Origin: Enterobacter asburiae
GTDB taxonomy: Bacteria > Pseudomonadota > Gammaproteobacteria > Enterobacterales > Enterobacteriaceae
Length of the DNA: 64,000 bases
Reading direction: 5' to 3'
Assembly (NCBI RefSeq): GCF_008080435.1
Contig: NZ_VRKN01000005.1
Coordinates: 62,001-126,000, forward strand
The notes beneath the pieces were generated by a model that ran no database searches, was not told where the DNA came from, and saw only the letters and a program-made list of their open reading frames with translations. The translations under genes and the position numbers were made by a program. Numbering within the stretch: the first letter of the stretch is position 1; each line of letters begins with the position of its first letter. Below are positions 11,524 to 20,988 of the stretch, one piece after another.

Positions 11524-12605
11524 TGCAGGCGTTTGGCGTTCTTGATCGCTATATCGGTAAAACCATTTTTACCACCATCATGATGACGTTGTTCATGCTG
11601 GTGTCGCTCTCCGGCATTATCAAATTTGTCGATCAGCTGAAAAAAGCCGGGCAGGGTAGCTATGACGCGCTGGGGGCGGGGATGTATACCCTGCTCAGCG
11701 TGCCGAAAGATGTGCAGATCTTCTTCCCGATGGCGGCCCTGCTGGGTGCGCTGCTGGGGCTGGGAATGCTGGCGCAGCGCAGTGAGCTGGTCGTTATGCA
11801 GGCCTCGGGTTTTACCCGCATGCAGGTTGCGCTGTCGGTAATGAAAACCGCGATCCCTCTGGTACTGTTGACCATGGCGATTGGCGAGTGGGTCGCGCCG
11901 CAGGGCGAACAGATGGCGCGTAACTACCGTGCTCAGGCAATGTACGGCGGCTCACTGCTTTCGACTCAACAAGGTTTATGGGCCAAAGATGGTAAAAACT
12001 TCGTCTACATCGAACGGGTAAAGGGGAATGATGAACTGGGTGGGGTGAGCATCTACGCTTTCGATGACCAGCGCCGCCTGGAGTCAGTCCGCCACGCCTC
12101 TTCGGCGAAATTTGACGCCGAACATAAACAGTGGCGTTTGTCCCAGGTAGATGAGTCTGACCTGACCGATCCGAAACAGATCGCCGGTTCTCAGACGGTA
12201 ACCAGTACGTGGAAGACCAACCTGACGCCCGATAAGCTCGGAGTCGTGGCGCTGGATCCTGACGCGCTCTCCATCAGCGGTTTACACAACTATGTGAAAT
12301 ACCTGAAGTCTAGCGGGCAGGATGCAGGACGTTATCAGCTCAACATGTGGAGCAAAATCTTCCAGCCGATGTCCGTGGCGGTGATGATGCTGATGGCGCT
12401 GTCGTTTATCTTCGGCCCGTTGCGCAGCGTGCCGATGGGCATACGCGTCGTGACCGGTATCAGCTTCGGCTTTGTGTTCTACGTGCTCGACCAGATCTTC
12501 GGTCCGTTGACGCTGGTTTATGGCATTCCGCCGATAATTGGCGCGCTGCTGCCAAGCGCCAGTTTCCTCCTGATCAGCCTCTGGCTGTTGTTGAAACGCT
12601 CCTGA
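11523..12605 (+). CDS. lptG: LPS export ABC transporter permease LptG
   Basis: This 360-residue permease is the second transmembrane subunit of LptB2FG. It has the YjgP/YjgQ fold with six membrane helices around a periplasmic jellyroll domain (about 130-265). It is translationally coupled to lptF (ATG 11523 overlaps the lptF stop). In E. coli the next gene is yjgR in convergent orientation. Here the next gene is arcB, 135 bp downstream in the same direction, so lptG forms the right edge of the transposed block. A palindrome follows directly. Confidence 0.97.
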   Translation: MQAFGVLDRYIGKTIFTTIMMTLFMLVSLSGIIKFVDQLKKAGQGSYDALGAGMYTLLSVPKDVQIFFPMAALLGALLGLGMLAQRSELVVMQASGFTRMQVALSVMKTAIPLVLLTMAIGEWVAPQGEQMARNYRAQAMYGGSLLSTQQGLWAKDGKNFVYIERVKGNDELGGVSIYAFDDQRRLESVRHASSAKFDAEHKQWRLSQVDESDLTDPKQIAGSQTVTSTWKTNLTPDKLGVVALDPDALSISGLHNYVKYLKSSGQDAGRYQLNMWSKIFQPMSVAVMMLMALSFIFGPLRSVPMGIRVVTGISFGFVFYVLDQIFGPLTLVYGIPPIIGALLPSASFLLISLWLLLKRS

Positions 12606-12614
12606 GTAACCTCT

Positions 12615-12642
12615 CCTCGCTTCCGGTTAACCGGGAGCGAGG
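12615..12642 (+). terminator. Palindromic hairpin between lptG and arcB
   Basis: This is a 28-nt nearly perfect palindrome of 14+14 bases with a single G-T pair, centred on GGTTAACC. It lies nine bases past the lptG stop. No T-run follows on either strand, so it is a weak or Rho-assisted terminator at best. It marks the right edge of the block and may be what remains of the lptG/yjgR convergent terminator. Confidence 0.5.
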
Positions 12643-12740
12643 CTAATCTCCTGTTTCACCCCGCACTTTTTCTCACAACCTTCAACGCCTCGCCCTGAAT
12701 TTGAGTATTATTGAGCGATAAAGTCGTGAAGGGATCCTCT

Positions 12741-15074
12741 ATGAAGCAAATTCGAATGCTTGCCCAGTATTACGTCGACCTGATGATGAAGCTTGGGCTG
12801 GTGCGTTTCTCCATGCTGCTTGCGCTGGCGCTGGTCGTTCTGGCCATTGTCGTGCAAATGGCCGTCACCATGGTTCTGCATGGTCAGGTCGAGAGTATCG
12901 ACGTCATCCGCTCCATCTTCTTTGGCTTGCTCATTACTCCCTGGGCGGTCTACTTCCTTTCCGTCGTGGTTGAACAGCTGGAAGAGTCCCGTCAGCGTTT
13001 GTCAAAACTGGTCGATAAACTGGAAGAGATGCGCGAGCGCGACCTGAAGCTCAACGTCCAGCTCAAAGACAACATTGCGCAGCTGAATCAGGAGATTTCA
13101 GATCGTGAGAAGGCGGAAGCCGAGCGTCAGGCCACGCTGGAGCAGCTGAAAATCGAAATGAAAGAGCGCGAGGTCACGCAGATCCAGCTTGAGCAGCAAT
13201 CCTCTTTCCTGCGGTCGTTCCTCGATGCTTCGCCGGATCTGGTGTTCTACCGTAATGAAGATAAAGAGTTTTCTGGCTGTAACCGGGCGATGGAGCTGCT
13301 CACCGGGAAAAGCGAGAAGCAGCTGATTCACCTGAAGCCGCAGGACGTTTACTCTGAAGAGGCGGCGGCCAAAGTCATGGAGACGGACGAAAAAGTATTC
13401 CGCCATAACGTCTCGCTGACCTATGAACAGTGGCTGGATTACCCGGACGGACGCAAAGCCTGCTTTGAGATCCGTAAGGTGCCCTACTATGACCGCGTGG
13501 GGAAACGCCACGGCCTGATGGGCTTTGGCCGCGATATCACCGAGCGTAAGCGCTACCAGGACGCCCTGGAGCGCGCCAGCCGCGACAAGACTACCTTTAT
13601 CTCCACCATCAGCCACGAGCTGCGTACGCCGCTTAATGGCATTGTCGGGCTGAGCCGTATTCTGCTGGATACCGACCTGACCGCAGAGCAGGAAAAATAC
13701 CTCAAGACTATCCATGTTTCAGCGGTCACGCTGGGTAATATCTTCAACGATATTATTGATATGGATAAGATGGAACGCCGTAAAGTTCAGCTTGATAACC
13801 AGCCTGTTGATTTCACCAGCTTCCTTGCCGATCTGGAAAACCTGTCCGGCTTACAGGCGCAGCAGAAGGGGCTGAGTTTTGTCATGCAGCCAACCCTGCC
13901 TCTGCCGCATAAAGTGGTGACTGACGGCACGCGCCTGCGCCAGATCCTGTGGAACCTTATCAGCAACGCGGTGAAATTTACCCAGAAGGGGCAGGTGGCG
14001 GTGCGCATCCGCTTTGACGAAGGCGATATGTTGCACTTCGAGGTGGAAGACTCCGGGATGGGTATTCCGCAGGAGGAGCAGGACAAAATTTTCGCGATGT
14101 ACTACCAGGTGAAGGACAGCAACGGCGGGAAACCGGCTACCGGAACGGGCATTGGCCTGGCGGTCTCTAAACGGCTGGCGAAAAGTATGGGGGGCGATAT
14201 CACCGTTGCCAGCCAGCCGGGTAAAGGGTCAACCTTCACGCTGACGGTCCATGCGCCGGCGGTGGCGGAGGAGGTTGAGGATACCTTTGAAAACGACGAC
14301 ATGCCGCTGCCTGCGCTGCACGTCCTGCTGGTGGAAGACATTGAGCTGAACGTGATAGTGGCGCGCTCTGTGCTGGAAAAACTGGGTAACAGCGTGGATG
14401 TCGCGATGACCGGTAAGGCCGCGCTGGAGATGTTTAAACCGGGCGAATACGATCTTGTCCTGCTGGATATCCAGTTACCGGATATGACCGGGCTGGATAT
14501 CTCGCGTGAGCTGACGCGTAAGTACGCGGCCGACGAATTGCCGCCGCTGGTGGCGCTGACGGCGAACGTACTGAAAGATAAAAAAGAGTATCTCGATGCC
14601 GGTATGGACGATGTACTCAGCAAGCCGCTGGCGGTGCCTGCTCTGACCGCCATGATTAAGAAGTTCTGGGATACCCGTGATGAAGAGGAGAGCACCATGA
14701 CGTCTGTTGATAGCGCAAAAGCCCAAACGATACTCGATACCGCGATGCTGGAGCAGTACATCGATCTGGTCGGCCCGAAACTGATTACCGATGGTCTGGC
14801 GGTGTTTGAAAAAATGATGCCGGGCTATCTGAGCGTGCTGGAATCAAACCTGACGGCACGTGACCAGAAGGGCATCGTGGAAGAAGGACATAAAATTAAA
14901 GGTGCGGCCGGCTCGGTTGGATTACGCCACCTGCAGCAACTGGGTCAACAGATTCAGTCGCCTGATTTACCGGCATGGGAAGATAACGTGGGCGATTGGG
15001 TTGAAGAGATGAAACAAGAGTGGCAAAACGATGTTGCGGTGCTGAAGGCCTGGGTCGATGCCAGAAAAAAATGA
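12741..15074 (+). CDS. arcB: Aerobic respiration sensor kinase ArcB
   Basis: This 777-residue tripartite hybrid kinase phosphorylates ArcA when the quinone pool is reduced. Two membrane helices (about 22-46 and 56-77) are followed by a coiled-coil linker and a PAS domain carrying the redox cysteines Cys180 and Cys241. The kinase core has His292 in SHELRTP and a GTGIGLAVSKR ATP box. The receiver domain has its phospho-Asp near 576 (DLVLLDIQLPD). The C-terminal Hpt domain has its histidine in EEGHKIKGAAG. ATG 12741 (MKQIRMLAQ) is chosen because it matches E. coli, whereas an upstream in-frame start would add ten residues. The stop codon is shared with the ArcZ terminator stem on the other strand. 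Confidence 0.98.
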   Translation: MKQIRMLAQYYVDLMMKLGLVRFSMLLALALVVLAIVVQMAVTMVLHGQVESIDVIRSIFFGLLITPWAVYFLSVVVEQLEESRQRLSKLVDKLEEMRERDLKLNVQLKDNIAQLNQEISDREKAEAERQATLEQLKIEMKEREVTQIQLEQQSSFLRSFLDASPDLVFYRNEDKEFSGCNRAMELLTGKSEKQLIHLKPQDVYSEEAAAKVMETDEKVFRHNVSLTYEQWLDYPDGRKACFEIRKVPYYDRVGKRHGLMGFGRDITERKRYQDALERASRDKTTFISTISHELRTPLNGIVGLSRILLDTDLTAEQEKYLKTIHVSAVTLGNIFNDIIDMDKMERRKVQLDNQPVDFTSFLADLENLSGLQAQQKGLSFVMQPTLPLPHKVVTDGTRLRQILWNLISNAVKFTQKGQVAVRIRFDEGDMLHFEVEDSGMGIPQEEQDKIFAMYYQVKDSNGGKPATGTGIGLAVSKRLAKSMGGDITVASQPGKGSTFTLTVHAPAVAEEVEDTFENDDMPLPALHVLLVEDIELNVIVARSVLEKLGNSVDVAMTGKAALEMFKPGEYDLVLLDIQLPDMTGLDISRELTRKYAADELPPLVALTANVLKDKKEYLDAGMDDVLSKPLAVPALTAMIKKFWDTRDEEESTMTSVDSAKAQTILDTAMLEQYIDLVGPKLITDGLAVFEKMMPGYLSVLESNLTARDQKGIVEEGHKIKGAAGSVGLRHLQQLGQQIQSPDLPAWEDNVGDWVEEMKQEWQNDVAVLKAWVDARKK

Positions 15075-15188
15075 CCCCGGTTAAACCGGGGTGCGCGAAT
15101 ACTGCGCCAACACCAGGGAAATCGTGGCTGCGCCTGTTTTTTTAAAGTTATTTTCGAAAGGGCGCCGCCTGAAAAATTTAGGCCGCAC
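15065..15188 (-). ncRNA. arcZ: Small regulatory RNA ArcZ (SraH, RyhA)
   Basis: On the minus strand between arcB and elbB the sequence starts GTGCGGCC at 15188. It contains the conserved core GATTTCCCTGGTGTTGGCGC followed by AGTATTCGCGCACC, then a stem (15074-15092) followed by seven T residues (minus-strand read of 15065-15071). This is the layout of E. coli ArcZ, an Hfq-dependent sRNA that is processed to a short 3' form, activates rpoS and represses many mRNAs. The middle part (about 15115-15175) differs clearly from E. coli, while the processed 3' seed region is conserved. Its 3' end overlaps the arcB stop. The exact 5' end is inferred by similarity. Confidence 0.9.
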
Positions 15189-15307
15189 GCAGATAAGATA
15201 GCAAATCTTAAATGGTTTGTTACATGAATCAGTGAAATGTGTGAAGCATAGCGTTTTAATCAAAATTATTAATGTGCTTCAGCAAGTTGCAGAAAAGGAT
15301 TGTCATG

Positions 15308-15961
15308 ATGAAAAAGATTGGTGTCGTGCTGAGCGGATGCGGTGTTTACGATGGTTCTGAGATACATGAAGCCGTAATCACGCTGCTGGCCCTGGCTAGG
15401 CAGGGTGCAGAGGTTATTTGTTTTGCGCCAGACAAAAATCAGGCGGATGTGATTAATCATCTGACCGGTGAACCGATGGCGGAAACCCGTAATGTACTGA
15501 TTGAAGCCGCGCGTATTGCGCGAGGTGATATCCATCCTCTTATTCAGGCAGACCCTACAGAGCTTGATGCGCTCATTGTGCCTGGTGGGTTTGGCGCGGC
15601 CAAAAATCTCAGTACCTTTGCTGTGCAGGGGGCGGAGTGTCAGATCGATCCTCATCTAAAAGCGCTGTCGCAGGCCATGCATGCGGCAGGAAAACCGCAG
15701 GGCTTTATCTGCATCGCGCCGGCAATGCTGCCCAGGATTTTTGATTTCCCGCTGCGCCTGACTATCGGGACGGATATTGATACCGCAGAGATCGTCGAGG
15801 AAATGGGGGGTGAACACGTTCCGTGCCCGGTTGATGACATTGTGGTTGATGAAGATAACAAAATTGTCACCACGCCAGCGTATATGCTGGCGAATAATAT
15901 CGCTGAGGCTGCCTCAGGTATTGAAAAGCTGGTGGCCCGCGTGCTGGTGCTGACTGAATGA
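15308..15961 (+). CDS. elbB: Glyoxalase ElbB (DJ-1/PfpI superfamily)
   Basis: This 217-residue class I glutamine-amidotransferase-like protein is close to E. coli ElbB, a glutathione-independent glyoxalase. The conserved elbow [10 protein letters not shown] carries nucleophilic Cys135. The family signature [13 protein letters not shown] lies at 90-102, and [14 protein letters not shown] is seen near the start. Two adjacent ATGs (15305 and 15308) follow AAAAGGA. I choose the second because it gives the E. coli length. The last bases overlap the mtgA ATG (ATGA), so the two are coupled. Confidence 0.95.
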   Translation: MKKIGVVLSGCGVYDGSEIHEAVITLLALARQGAEVICFAPDKNQADVINHLTGEPMAETRNVLIEAARIARGDIHPLIQADPTELDALIVPGGFGAAKNLSTFAVQGAECQIDPHLKALSQAMHAAGKPQGFICIAPAMLPRIFDFPLRLTIGTDIDTAEIVEEMGGEHVPCPVDDIVVDEDNKIVTTPAYMLANNIAEAASGIEKLVARVLVLTE

Positions 15962-16683
15962 GCCGTAAATTTGCCGCAGGTGCAGGGGTAAAACGTATTC
16001 TCTTGCGTATCGTTCTTGTACTGGCGGTATTCTGGGGAGGCGGGCTGGCCGTATTCAGCATTTTGCCTGTACCGTTTTCAGCCGTTATGGTTGAGCGCCA
16101 ACTTAGCGCATGGTTCTCCGGCGATTTCGGCTATGTCGCCCATTCTGACTGGGTGAGCATGGACGAGATCTCACCGTTCATGGGACTGGCGGTCATCGCG
16201 GCGGAGGACCAGAAATTCCCGGAGCACTGGGGGTTTGACGTTGCGGCCATTGAGAAGGCGCTAGCCCATAACGAACGCCATGAAAACCGCGTGCGCGGTG
16301 CATCAACCTTGTCGCAGCAGACGGCCAAAAATCTGTTCCTGTGGGATGGTCGAAGCTGGGTACGAAAAGGGCTGGAAGCGGGGTTGACCCTGGGGATGGA
16401 AACGGTCTGGAGCAAAAAACGCATTCTGACCGTCTATCTCAACGTCGCTGAGTTTGGCGACGGCATATTCGGTGTGGAAGCTGCCGCACAGCGTTATTTC
16501 AATAAGCCAGCTAGCCGTCTGAGTATGTCAGAAGCAGCGCTATTGGCCGCTGTTTTACCGAATCCCATCCGCTTTAAAGCCAGTGCCCCATCAGGATACG
16601 TGCGAAGCCGTCAGGCGTGGATTATGCGCCAGATGAATCAGTTGGGAGGGGAAGGGTTTATGGAGAGCAATAAATTAATGTAG
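15958..16683 (+). CDS. mtgA: Monofunctional peptidoglycan glycosyltransferase MtgA
   Basis: This 241-residue GT51 transglycosylase polymerises lipid II into glycan strands without a transpeptidase domain. A single N-terminal membrane helix lies at about 13-37. The catalytic glutamate is Glu83 in [13 protein letters not shown], and the second motif [17 protein letters not shown] follows. The ATG overlaps the elbB stop. E. coli has yrbL between mtgA and npr, but here only a 39-bp gap with a REP-like unit separates mtgA from the convergent npr. Confidence 0.97.
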   Translation: MSRKFAAGAGVKRILLRIVLVLAVFWGGGLAVFSILPVPFSAVMVERQLSAWFSGDFGYVAHSDWVSMDEISPFMGLAVIAAEDQKFPEHWGFDVAAIEKALAHNERHENRVRGASTLSQQTAKNLFLWDGRSWVRKGLEAGLTLGMETVWSKKRILTVYLNVAEFGDGIFGVEAAAQRYFNKPASRLSMSEAALLAAVLPNPIRFKASAPSGYVRSRQAWIMRQMNQLGGEGFMESNKLM

Positions 16684-16710
16684 GGCGGGTAAGCGCAGCG
16701 CCACCCGCCT
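16681..16710. repeat. REP-like unit, GGCGGGT variant
   Basis: The palindrome TAGGGCGGGTAAGCGCAGCG...CCACCCGCC lies between the convergent ends of mtgA and npr. It uses GGCGGGT arms in place of the GCCGGGT arms of most copies in this window. The copy at 44423-44453 is of the same variant. It occupies the place of yrbL in E. coli. Confidence 0.72.
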
Positions 16711-16722
16711 GAATAGCAGACC

Positions 16723-16995
16723 TTAATCTTCATCAAACCCTGCATTAAACAGCGCAATCACCGCCGCCAGCGCTTCCTCTTCCTGAGGGCCGGTGGCTTC
16801 TACTTCAATCTGGCGCCCTTTGGCGGAATCCAGCATCAGCAGCGCGATCACGCTGTTCGCTTCCGCTTCGGTACCTTCGTCATTTCGCAGCAGAACCTCT
16901 GCATCGAAACCCTGCATCAGCTCAAACAGTTTCATCGCCGGGCGTGCATGCATACCCAGCTTATTGGTGATCTCAACGGTTTGTTTTACGGTCAT
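16723..16995 (-). CDS. npr: Phosphocarrier protein NPr of the nitrogen PTS
   Basis: This 90-residue HPr-like protein (also called PtsO) passes phosphate from EI-Ntr to EIIA-Ntr. The phosphorylated residue is His16 in NKLGMHARP. Its partner ptsN lies upstream in the same operon, while ptsP (EI-Ntr) is not in the window. The ATG overlaps the rapZ stop by four bases. It is the last gene of the rpoN-hpf-ptsN-rapZ-npr operon. Confidence 0.97.
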   Translation of the reverse strand: MTVKQTVEITNKLGMHARPAMKLFELMQGFDAEVLLRNDEGTEAEANSVIALLMLDSAKGRQIEVEATGPQEEEALAAVIALFNAGFDED

Positions 16996-17846
16996 GTTTT
17001 ACGTTTTTCCAGCGTGCGATGACGGGACTGAACGTTCTTTCCGCGCGAGCGGAAATAGTCGGCCAGCTGTTCGGCGATGTAAACCGAACGATGTTTACCG
17101 CCGGTACAGCCAATCGCCACCGTCAGGTAGCTACGATTGTTTGTCTCCAGCATAGGTAACCATAGCTCAAGGTAGCTTCGCGTCTGGTAGATAAAATTGT
17201 GAACTTCTGTGTGCCGGTCGAGGAAGGCCGCTACGGGTTTATCCAGACCGGTCATTGGACGCAGCTTCGGATCCCAGTGCGGGTTCGGCAGGAAGCGCAC
17301 GTCGAAAACGTAATCCGCATCAATCGGAATACCGTGCTTAAAGCCGAAGGATTCGAACACCATCGTCAGTTCACGCTCGCGTTTACCCAACAACCGGGTA
17401 CGCAGCATTTCCGCCAGCTCGTGAACGGACATCTCGGATGTGTCGACAATCAGGTCGGCACGAGAACGCAGCGGCTCCAGCAGGTCACTTTCTTCATCAA
17501 TAGCACTTTCCAGAGAGAGGTTCTTACTGGATAACGGGTGCAAACGACGGGTATCGCTGTAGCGGCGGATCAGCGTATTGCGGTCTGCATCAAGGAACAG
17601 CAGCTGAGGTGAGAACGCATCAGGCAGGTTGCTCATGGCCTGTTCGAAGATCTCTGGCGATTCAGGCATGTTACGGACGTCGATACTGACGGCGGCAGAG
17701 GTTTGTCTCTCCGCAAGCGTGCGGGCCAGGTCGGGCAATAACACGACCGGCAGGTTATCGACGCAGTAAAAACCCATGTCTTCCAGCGCGCGCAGAGCAA
17801 CGGATTTCCCCGACCCTGAACGGCCACTGACAATCATCAGCACCAT
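16992..17846 (-). CDS. rapZ: RNase adapter protein RapZ
   Basis: This 284-residue protein binds the sRNA GlmZ and presents it to RNase E, controlling glmS expression and so amino-sugar supply. A P-loop GRSGSGKS lies at residues 8-15 and a second nucleotide-type motif DTSEMSV further on. The C-terminal RNA-binding half contains [11 protein letters not shown] and a basic tail (HRTLEKRKT). The length matches E. coli. It lies between ptsN (45-bp gap) and npr (4-bp overlap). glmM, another step of the same pathway, lies further along the window. Confidence 0.97.
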   Translation of the reverse strand: MVLMIVSGRSGSGKSVALRALEDMGFYCVDNLPVVLLPDLARTLAERQTSAAVSIDVRNMPESPEIFEQAMSNLPDAFSPQLLFLDADRNTLIRRYSDTRRLHPLSSKNLSLESAIDEESDLLEPLRSRADLIVDTSEMSVHELAEMLRTRLLGKRERELTMVFESFGFKHGIPIDADYVFDVRFLPNPHWDPKLRPMTGLDKPVAAFLDRHTEVHNFIYQTRSYLELWLPMLETNNRSYLTVAIGCTGGKHRSVYIAEQLADYFRSRGKNVQSRHRTLEKRKT

Positions 17847-17891
17847 GTTCCGTTTCTCCTCAGGACAACAGATGTGAAGGCCATCTCCTGG

Positions 17892-18383
17892 TTATGCATC
17901 ATCCTGATTGCCTTCTGCTTCAGTGATAATCTGATAGAGCTCTTCATCACTTTGGGCCGAGCGCAGTCGACGGCAAATGGTTTTATCGGCCAGACGTTTT
18001 GCGACCAGCGACAGCGTATGCAGATGGGTTTTCGTCTGATCGGCAGGCACCAGCAGCGCGAAGAGGAGATCGACGGGCTGGTTATCAATGGCATCGAAGG
18101 CGATAGGTGTTTCAAGCTGCACAAACACACCAACGGCACGCAGGGTATCCTCTTCCAGTTTGCCGTGCGGGATCGCGATGCCGTTGCCGATACCGGTACT
18201 GCCCATTTTTTCACGGGTCAGAATCGCTTCGAACACCACCTGCGGCGGCAGGCCCAGCTGTTTTGCGGCCAGTTCACTGATGATCTCCAGCGCACGTTTT
18301 TTGCTCTGGCAGTGAACCGCACTGCGGGTACATTCCTGGTTAAGGACATTGCTCAGTTGAAGAGTGGAATCGTTGTTCATCAT
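17892..18383 (-). CDS. ptsN: Nitrogen-PTS EIIA protein (PtsN)
   Basis: This 163-residue EIIA-Ntr accepts phosphate from NPr. In its phosphorylated or free form it regulates potassium transport, the KdpD kinase and other targets. The active site is His73 in NGIAIPHGKLEED. The GSTGIGNG loop precedes it. It starts at ATG 18383 (MMNNDSTLQL), aligned with the E. coli protein. It lies between hpf and rapZ in the rpoN operon. Confidence 0.97.
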   Translation of the reverse strand: MMNNDSTLQLSNVLNQECTRSAVHCQSKKRALEIISELAAKQLGLPPQVVFEAILTREKMGSTGIGNGIAIPHGKLEEDTLRAVGVFVQLETPIAFDAIDNQPVDLLFALLVPADQTKTHLHTLSLVAKRLADKTICRRLRSAQSDEELYQIITEAEGNQDDA

Positions 18384-18465
18384 AATTTCACCTAAGCGCT
18401 AACTGTACAAATGGCCTGTTGTGTTTCACAACAGGCCGTCCTGCACCCGTTAACTGCCCGGACAA

Positions 18466-18753
18466 TTAGTGTTGTTTCAGTTTATCTTTATGTTTATTGA
18501 GCTGTCGCGCAAGCTTATCAATCAAGCCGTCGATAGCAGCGTACATGTCTTGCCCTTCCGCACTGGCATGCAGTTCACCCCCATTAACATGCAGGGTGGC
18601 ATCCGAGATATGAGTCACTTTCTCCACTTTCAACACAATATAGACCTGATTGATCCTTTCGAAATACTGCTCGAGTTTTGCAAACTTCGCGTTCACGAAG
18701 TCGCGTAAAGCCTCAGTAATTTCGACGTTTTGTCCAGTGATGTTGAGCTGCAT
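18466..18753 (-). CDS. hpf: Ribosome hibernation promoting factor Hpf (short form)
   Basis: This 95-residue protein of the short HPF/YfiA family binds the 30S decoding region and, with RMF, promotes 100S ribosome dimers in stationary phase. The sequence MQLNITGQNVEITEALRDFV opens the beta-alpha-beta fold, and the basic C-terminus ends KLARQLNKHKDKLKQH. ATG 18751-18753 matches E. coli, whereas an upstream in-frame start at 18837 would run into rpoN. It is 22 bp downstream of rpoN. Confidence 0.97.
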   Translation of the reverse strand: MQLNITGQNVEITEALRDFVNAKFAKLEQYFERINQVYIVLKVEKVTHISDATLHVNGGELHASAEGQDMYAAIDGLIDKLARQLNKHKDKLKQH

Positions 18754-18775
18754 AGTGTCTTCCTTATCGGTTGTG

Positions 18776-20209
18776 TCAGACCAGCTGTTTACGCTGGTTG
18801 GACGGCGGAATGGATAAAGACTCTCGATACTTCGCAACAGTACGACGTGCCACCATAATACCCTGATCGGACAGTATGGTGGTTAACTTACTGTCGCTTA
18901 GTGGCTTCGCGGGGTTCTCCGCGGCGATCAACTTCTTCACCAGGGCACGAATGGCCGTTGACGACGCTTCGCCGCCGCCCTCGGTATTCACATGGCTGGA
19001 GAAGAAATACTTAAGCTCAAAAATACCGCGCGGACTGTGCAGATACTTCTGCGTGGTGACACGGGAAATGGTTGATTCATGCATTTCGACAGCCTGGGCG
19101 ATATCCGCCAGTACCATCGGTTTCATATACTCTTCGCCCTGCTCAAAGAAAGCCTGCTGCTGTTCGACAATACAGCGACTAACGCGTAGCAGCGTATCAT
19201 TTCGGCTCTCCAGACTTTTGATCAACCATCGCGCTTCCTGAAGATTGCTACGAATATATTGATTATCGGAGTCGTTACGCACGCTGGTGCACATGGAGGC
19301 ATACTGCTGGTTGATTTGCAGGCGAGGAATGCTGTCTGAGTTCAGTTCAACGACCCAGCGGTCATTGTGTTTTCTGACCAGCACGTCCGGGATCACGTAC
19401 TCGGGCTCGCTGGTCTGGATCGACTGTCCTGGGCGCGGATCGAGCGACTGGATCAGATTCACCGCTTCTTTCAGCACCTCTTCCTTCAGGCGCGTGACGC
19501 GCATCAGGGAGCGGAAGTCATGGTTAGCCAACAGATCCAGATGATCGCTGATGATTAAGCGCGCCTCGTCGAGCCATGGCGTCTCTTTGCTGAACTGAGA
19601 AAGCTGGATCAGCAGGCAGTCGCGCAGATCTTTTGCGGCCACGCCTACCGGATCGAAACGCTGGATGCGCTTCAGTACGGCTTCGATCTCCTCAAGTTCA
19701 ATCTCTTCGTCGCCCATGCTTTCCAGGATATCGTCCAGCGTGACGGTTAAATAGCCGGTGTCGTCAACGGCATCGACAATTGAGGTGGCAATCGCGCGGT
19801 CGGTATCGGAGAAGGGGGTGAGTTCCACCTGCCACATCAGGTAATCCTGCAGCGACTGGGTGGTTTCTCCCTGATAGACCGGTAGCTCATCATCCTGGTA
19901 GTCTGCACGCGTACCGGAAGGGGTTCCGGCGGTGTAGATTTCATCCCAGCTGGCATCCAGCGGTAGCTCGTCGGGCATCTCTTTTTGTTCGAGTGCGTCC
20001 GCAGTGTCGAGCGCTTCTGTATCCTGCGATTGCTGGGTATCTACCTCGCCATGAAGATCGGTTTGTTCCAGCAGGGGGTTGCTGTCCAGCGCCTGCTGGA
20101 GCTCCTGCTGAAGTTCTAACGTGGACAGTTGCAACAGGCGAATTGCCTGCTGTAGCTGCGGCGTCATCGCCAGTTGTTGGCTGAGCCTTAATTGCAAACC
20201 TTGCTTCAT
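18776..20209 (-). CDS. rpoN: RNA polymerase sigma-54 factor
   Basis: This 477-residue sigma-54 directs transcription of nitrogen-assimilation and other enhancer-dependent genes. Region I is Gln/Leu-rich ([21 protein letters not shown] at the start, interrupted here for length). An acidic region II follows, then the core-binding region and the C-terminal helix-turn-helix. The RpoN box reads [10 protein letters not shown] near 456-465 and recognises the -24 element. The length matches E. coli. It starts the rpoN-hpf-ptsN-rapZ-npr operon, 47 bp downstream of lptB. Confidence 0.98.
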   Translation of the reverse strand: MKQGLQLRLSQQLAMTPQLQQAIRLLQLSTLELQQELQQALDSNPLLEQTDLHGEVDTQQSQDTEALDTADALEQKEMPDELPLDASWDEIYTAGTPSGTRADYQDDELPVYQGETTQSLQDYLMWQVELTPFSDTDRAIATSIVDAVDDTGYLTVTLDDILESMGDEEIELEEIEAVLKRIQRFDPVGVAAKDLRDCLLIQLSQFSKETPWLDEARLIISDHLDLLANHDFRSLMRVTRLKEEVLKEAVNLIQSLDPRPGQSIQTSEPEYVIPDVLVRKHNDRWVVELNSDSIPRLQINQQYASMCTSVRNDSDNQYIRSNLQEARWLIKSLESRNDTLLRVSRCIVEQQQAFFEQGEEYMKPMVLADIAQAVEMHESTISRVTTQKYLHSPRGIFELKYFFSSHVNTEGGGEASSTAIRALVKKLIAAENPAKPLSDSKLTTILSDQGIMVARRTVAKYRESLSIPPSNQRKQLV

Positions 20210-20256
20210 GTTCAGAGCATTTTTCTCCGGTTCGGCGTTACGTTACCCCTACCCTA

Positions 20257-20982
20257 TCAGAGTCTGAAGTCTTCCCCAAGATAGACGCGCTTAACATGAT
20301 CGTCTTCGAGGATCTGTTGCGGCGTACCGTGGGCGATCAGATTGCCCTGGCTCACAATATACGCGCGTTCACACACGGCCAGCGTTTCACGGACGTTGTG
20401 GTCGGTGATCAGTACGCCAAGCCCGCTGTCACGCAGGTGTTCAATGATACGTTTAATGTCGATAACCGAGATCGGGTCAACGCCCGCAAACGGTTCATCC
20501 AGAAGGATAAATTTCGGGTTTGCGGCCAGCGCACGCGCAATCTCAACACGACGGCGTTCACCCCCGGAGAGTGCCTGACCGAGGCTGTCACGCAGATGCT
20601 CAATGTGGAACTCTTCCATCAGCTCGTTAGCACGGTCCTGACGCTGTTCGCTGGTCAGGTCGTTACGAATTTGCAGGACCGCCATCAGGTTATCGTAAAC
20701 GCTAAGACGACGGAAAATAGAGGCTTCCTGCGGCAGGTAGCCGATCCCGCGACGCGCGCGCGCGTGCAGCGGCAGAAGACTGATGTCTTCATCGTCAATG
20801 ACAATGTTGCCGGCATCGCGCGGCACAATGCCGACGACCATGTAGAAAGTGGTGGTTTTACCCGCACCGTTAGGGCCAAGCAGCCCTACAATTTCGCCGG
20901 AGTTGACGGTCAGACTGACATCTTCTACGACACGGCGGCCCTTATAAGCCTTTGCGAGATTTTTTGCAGTTAATGTTGCCAT
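20257..20982 (-). CDS. lptB: LPS export ABC transporter ATPase LptB
   Basis: This 241-residue cytoplasmic ATPase powers the LptB2FG extractor. Walker A GPNGAGKT lies at residues 36-43. The signature [15 protein letters not shown] and the Walker B region [13 protein letters not shown] follow. Its membrane partners lptF and lptG lie at 10423-12605. It follows lptA by six bases in the kdsD-kdsC-lptC-lptA-lptB operon. Confidence 0.98.
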   Translation of the reverse strand: MATLTAKNLAKAYKGRRVVEDVSLTVNSGEIVGLLGPNGAGKTTTFYMVVGIVPRDAGNIVIDDEDISLLPLHARARRGIGYLPQEASIFRRLSVYDNLMAVLQIRNDLTSEQRQDRANELMEEFHIEHLRDSLGQALSGGERRRVEIARALAANPKFILLDEPFAGVDPISVIDIKRIIEHLRDSGLGVLITDHNVRETLAVCERAYIVSQGNLIAHGTPQQILEDDHVKRVYLGEDFRL

Positions 20983-20988
20983 AACGAA

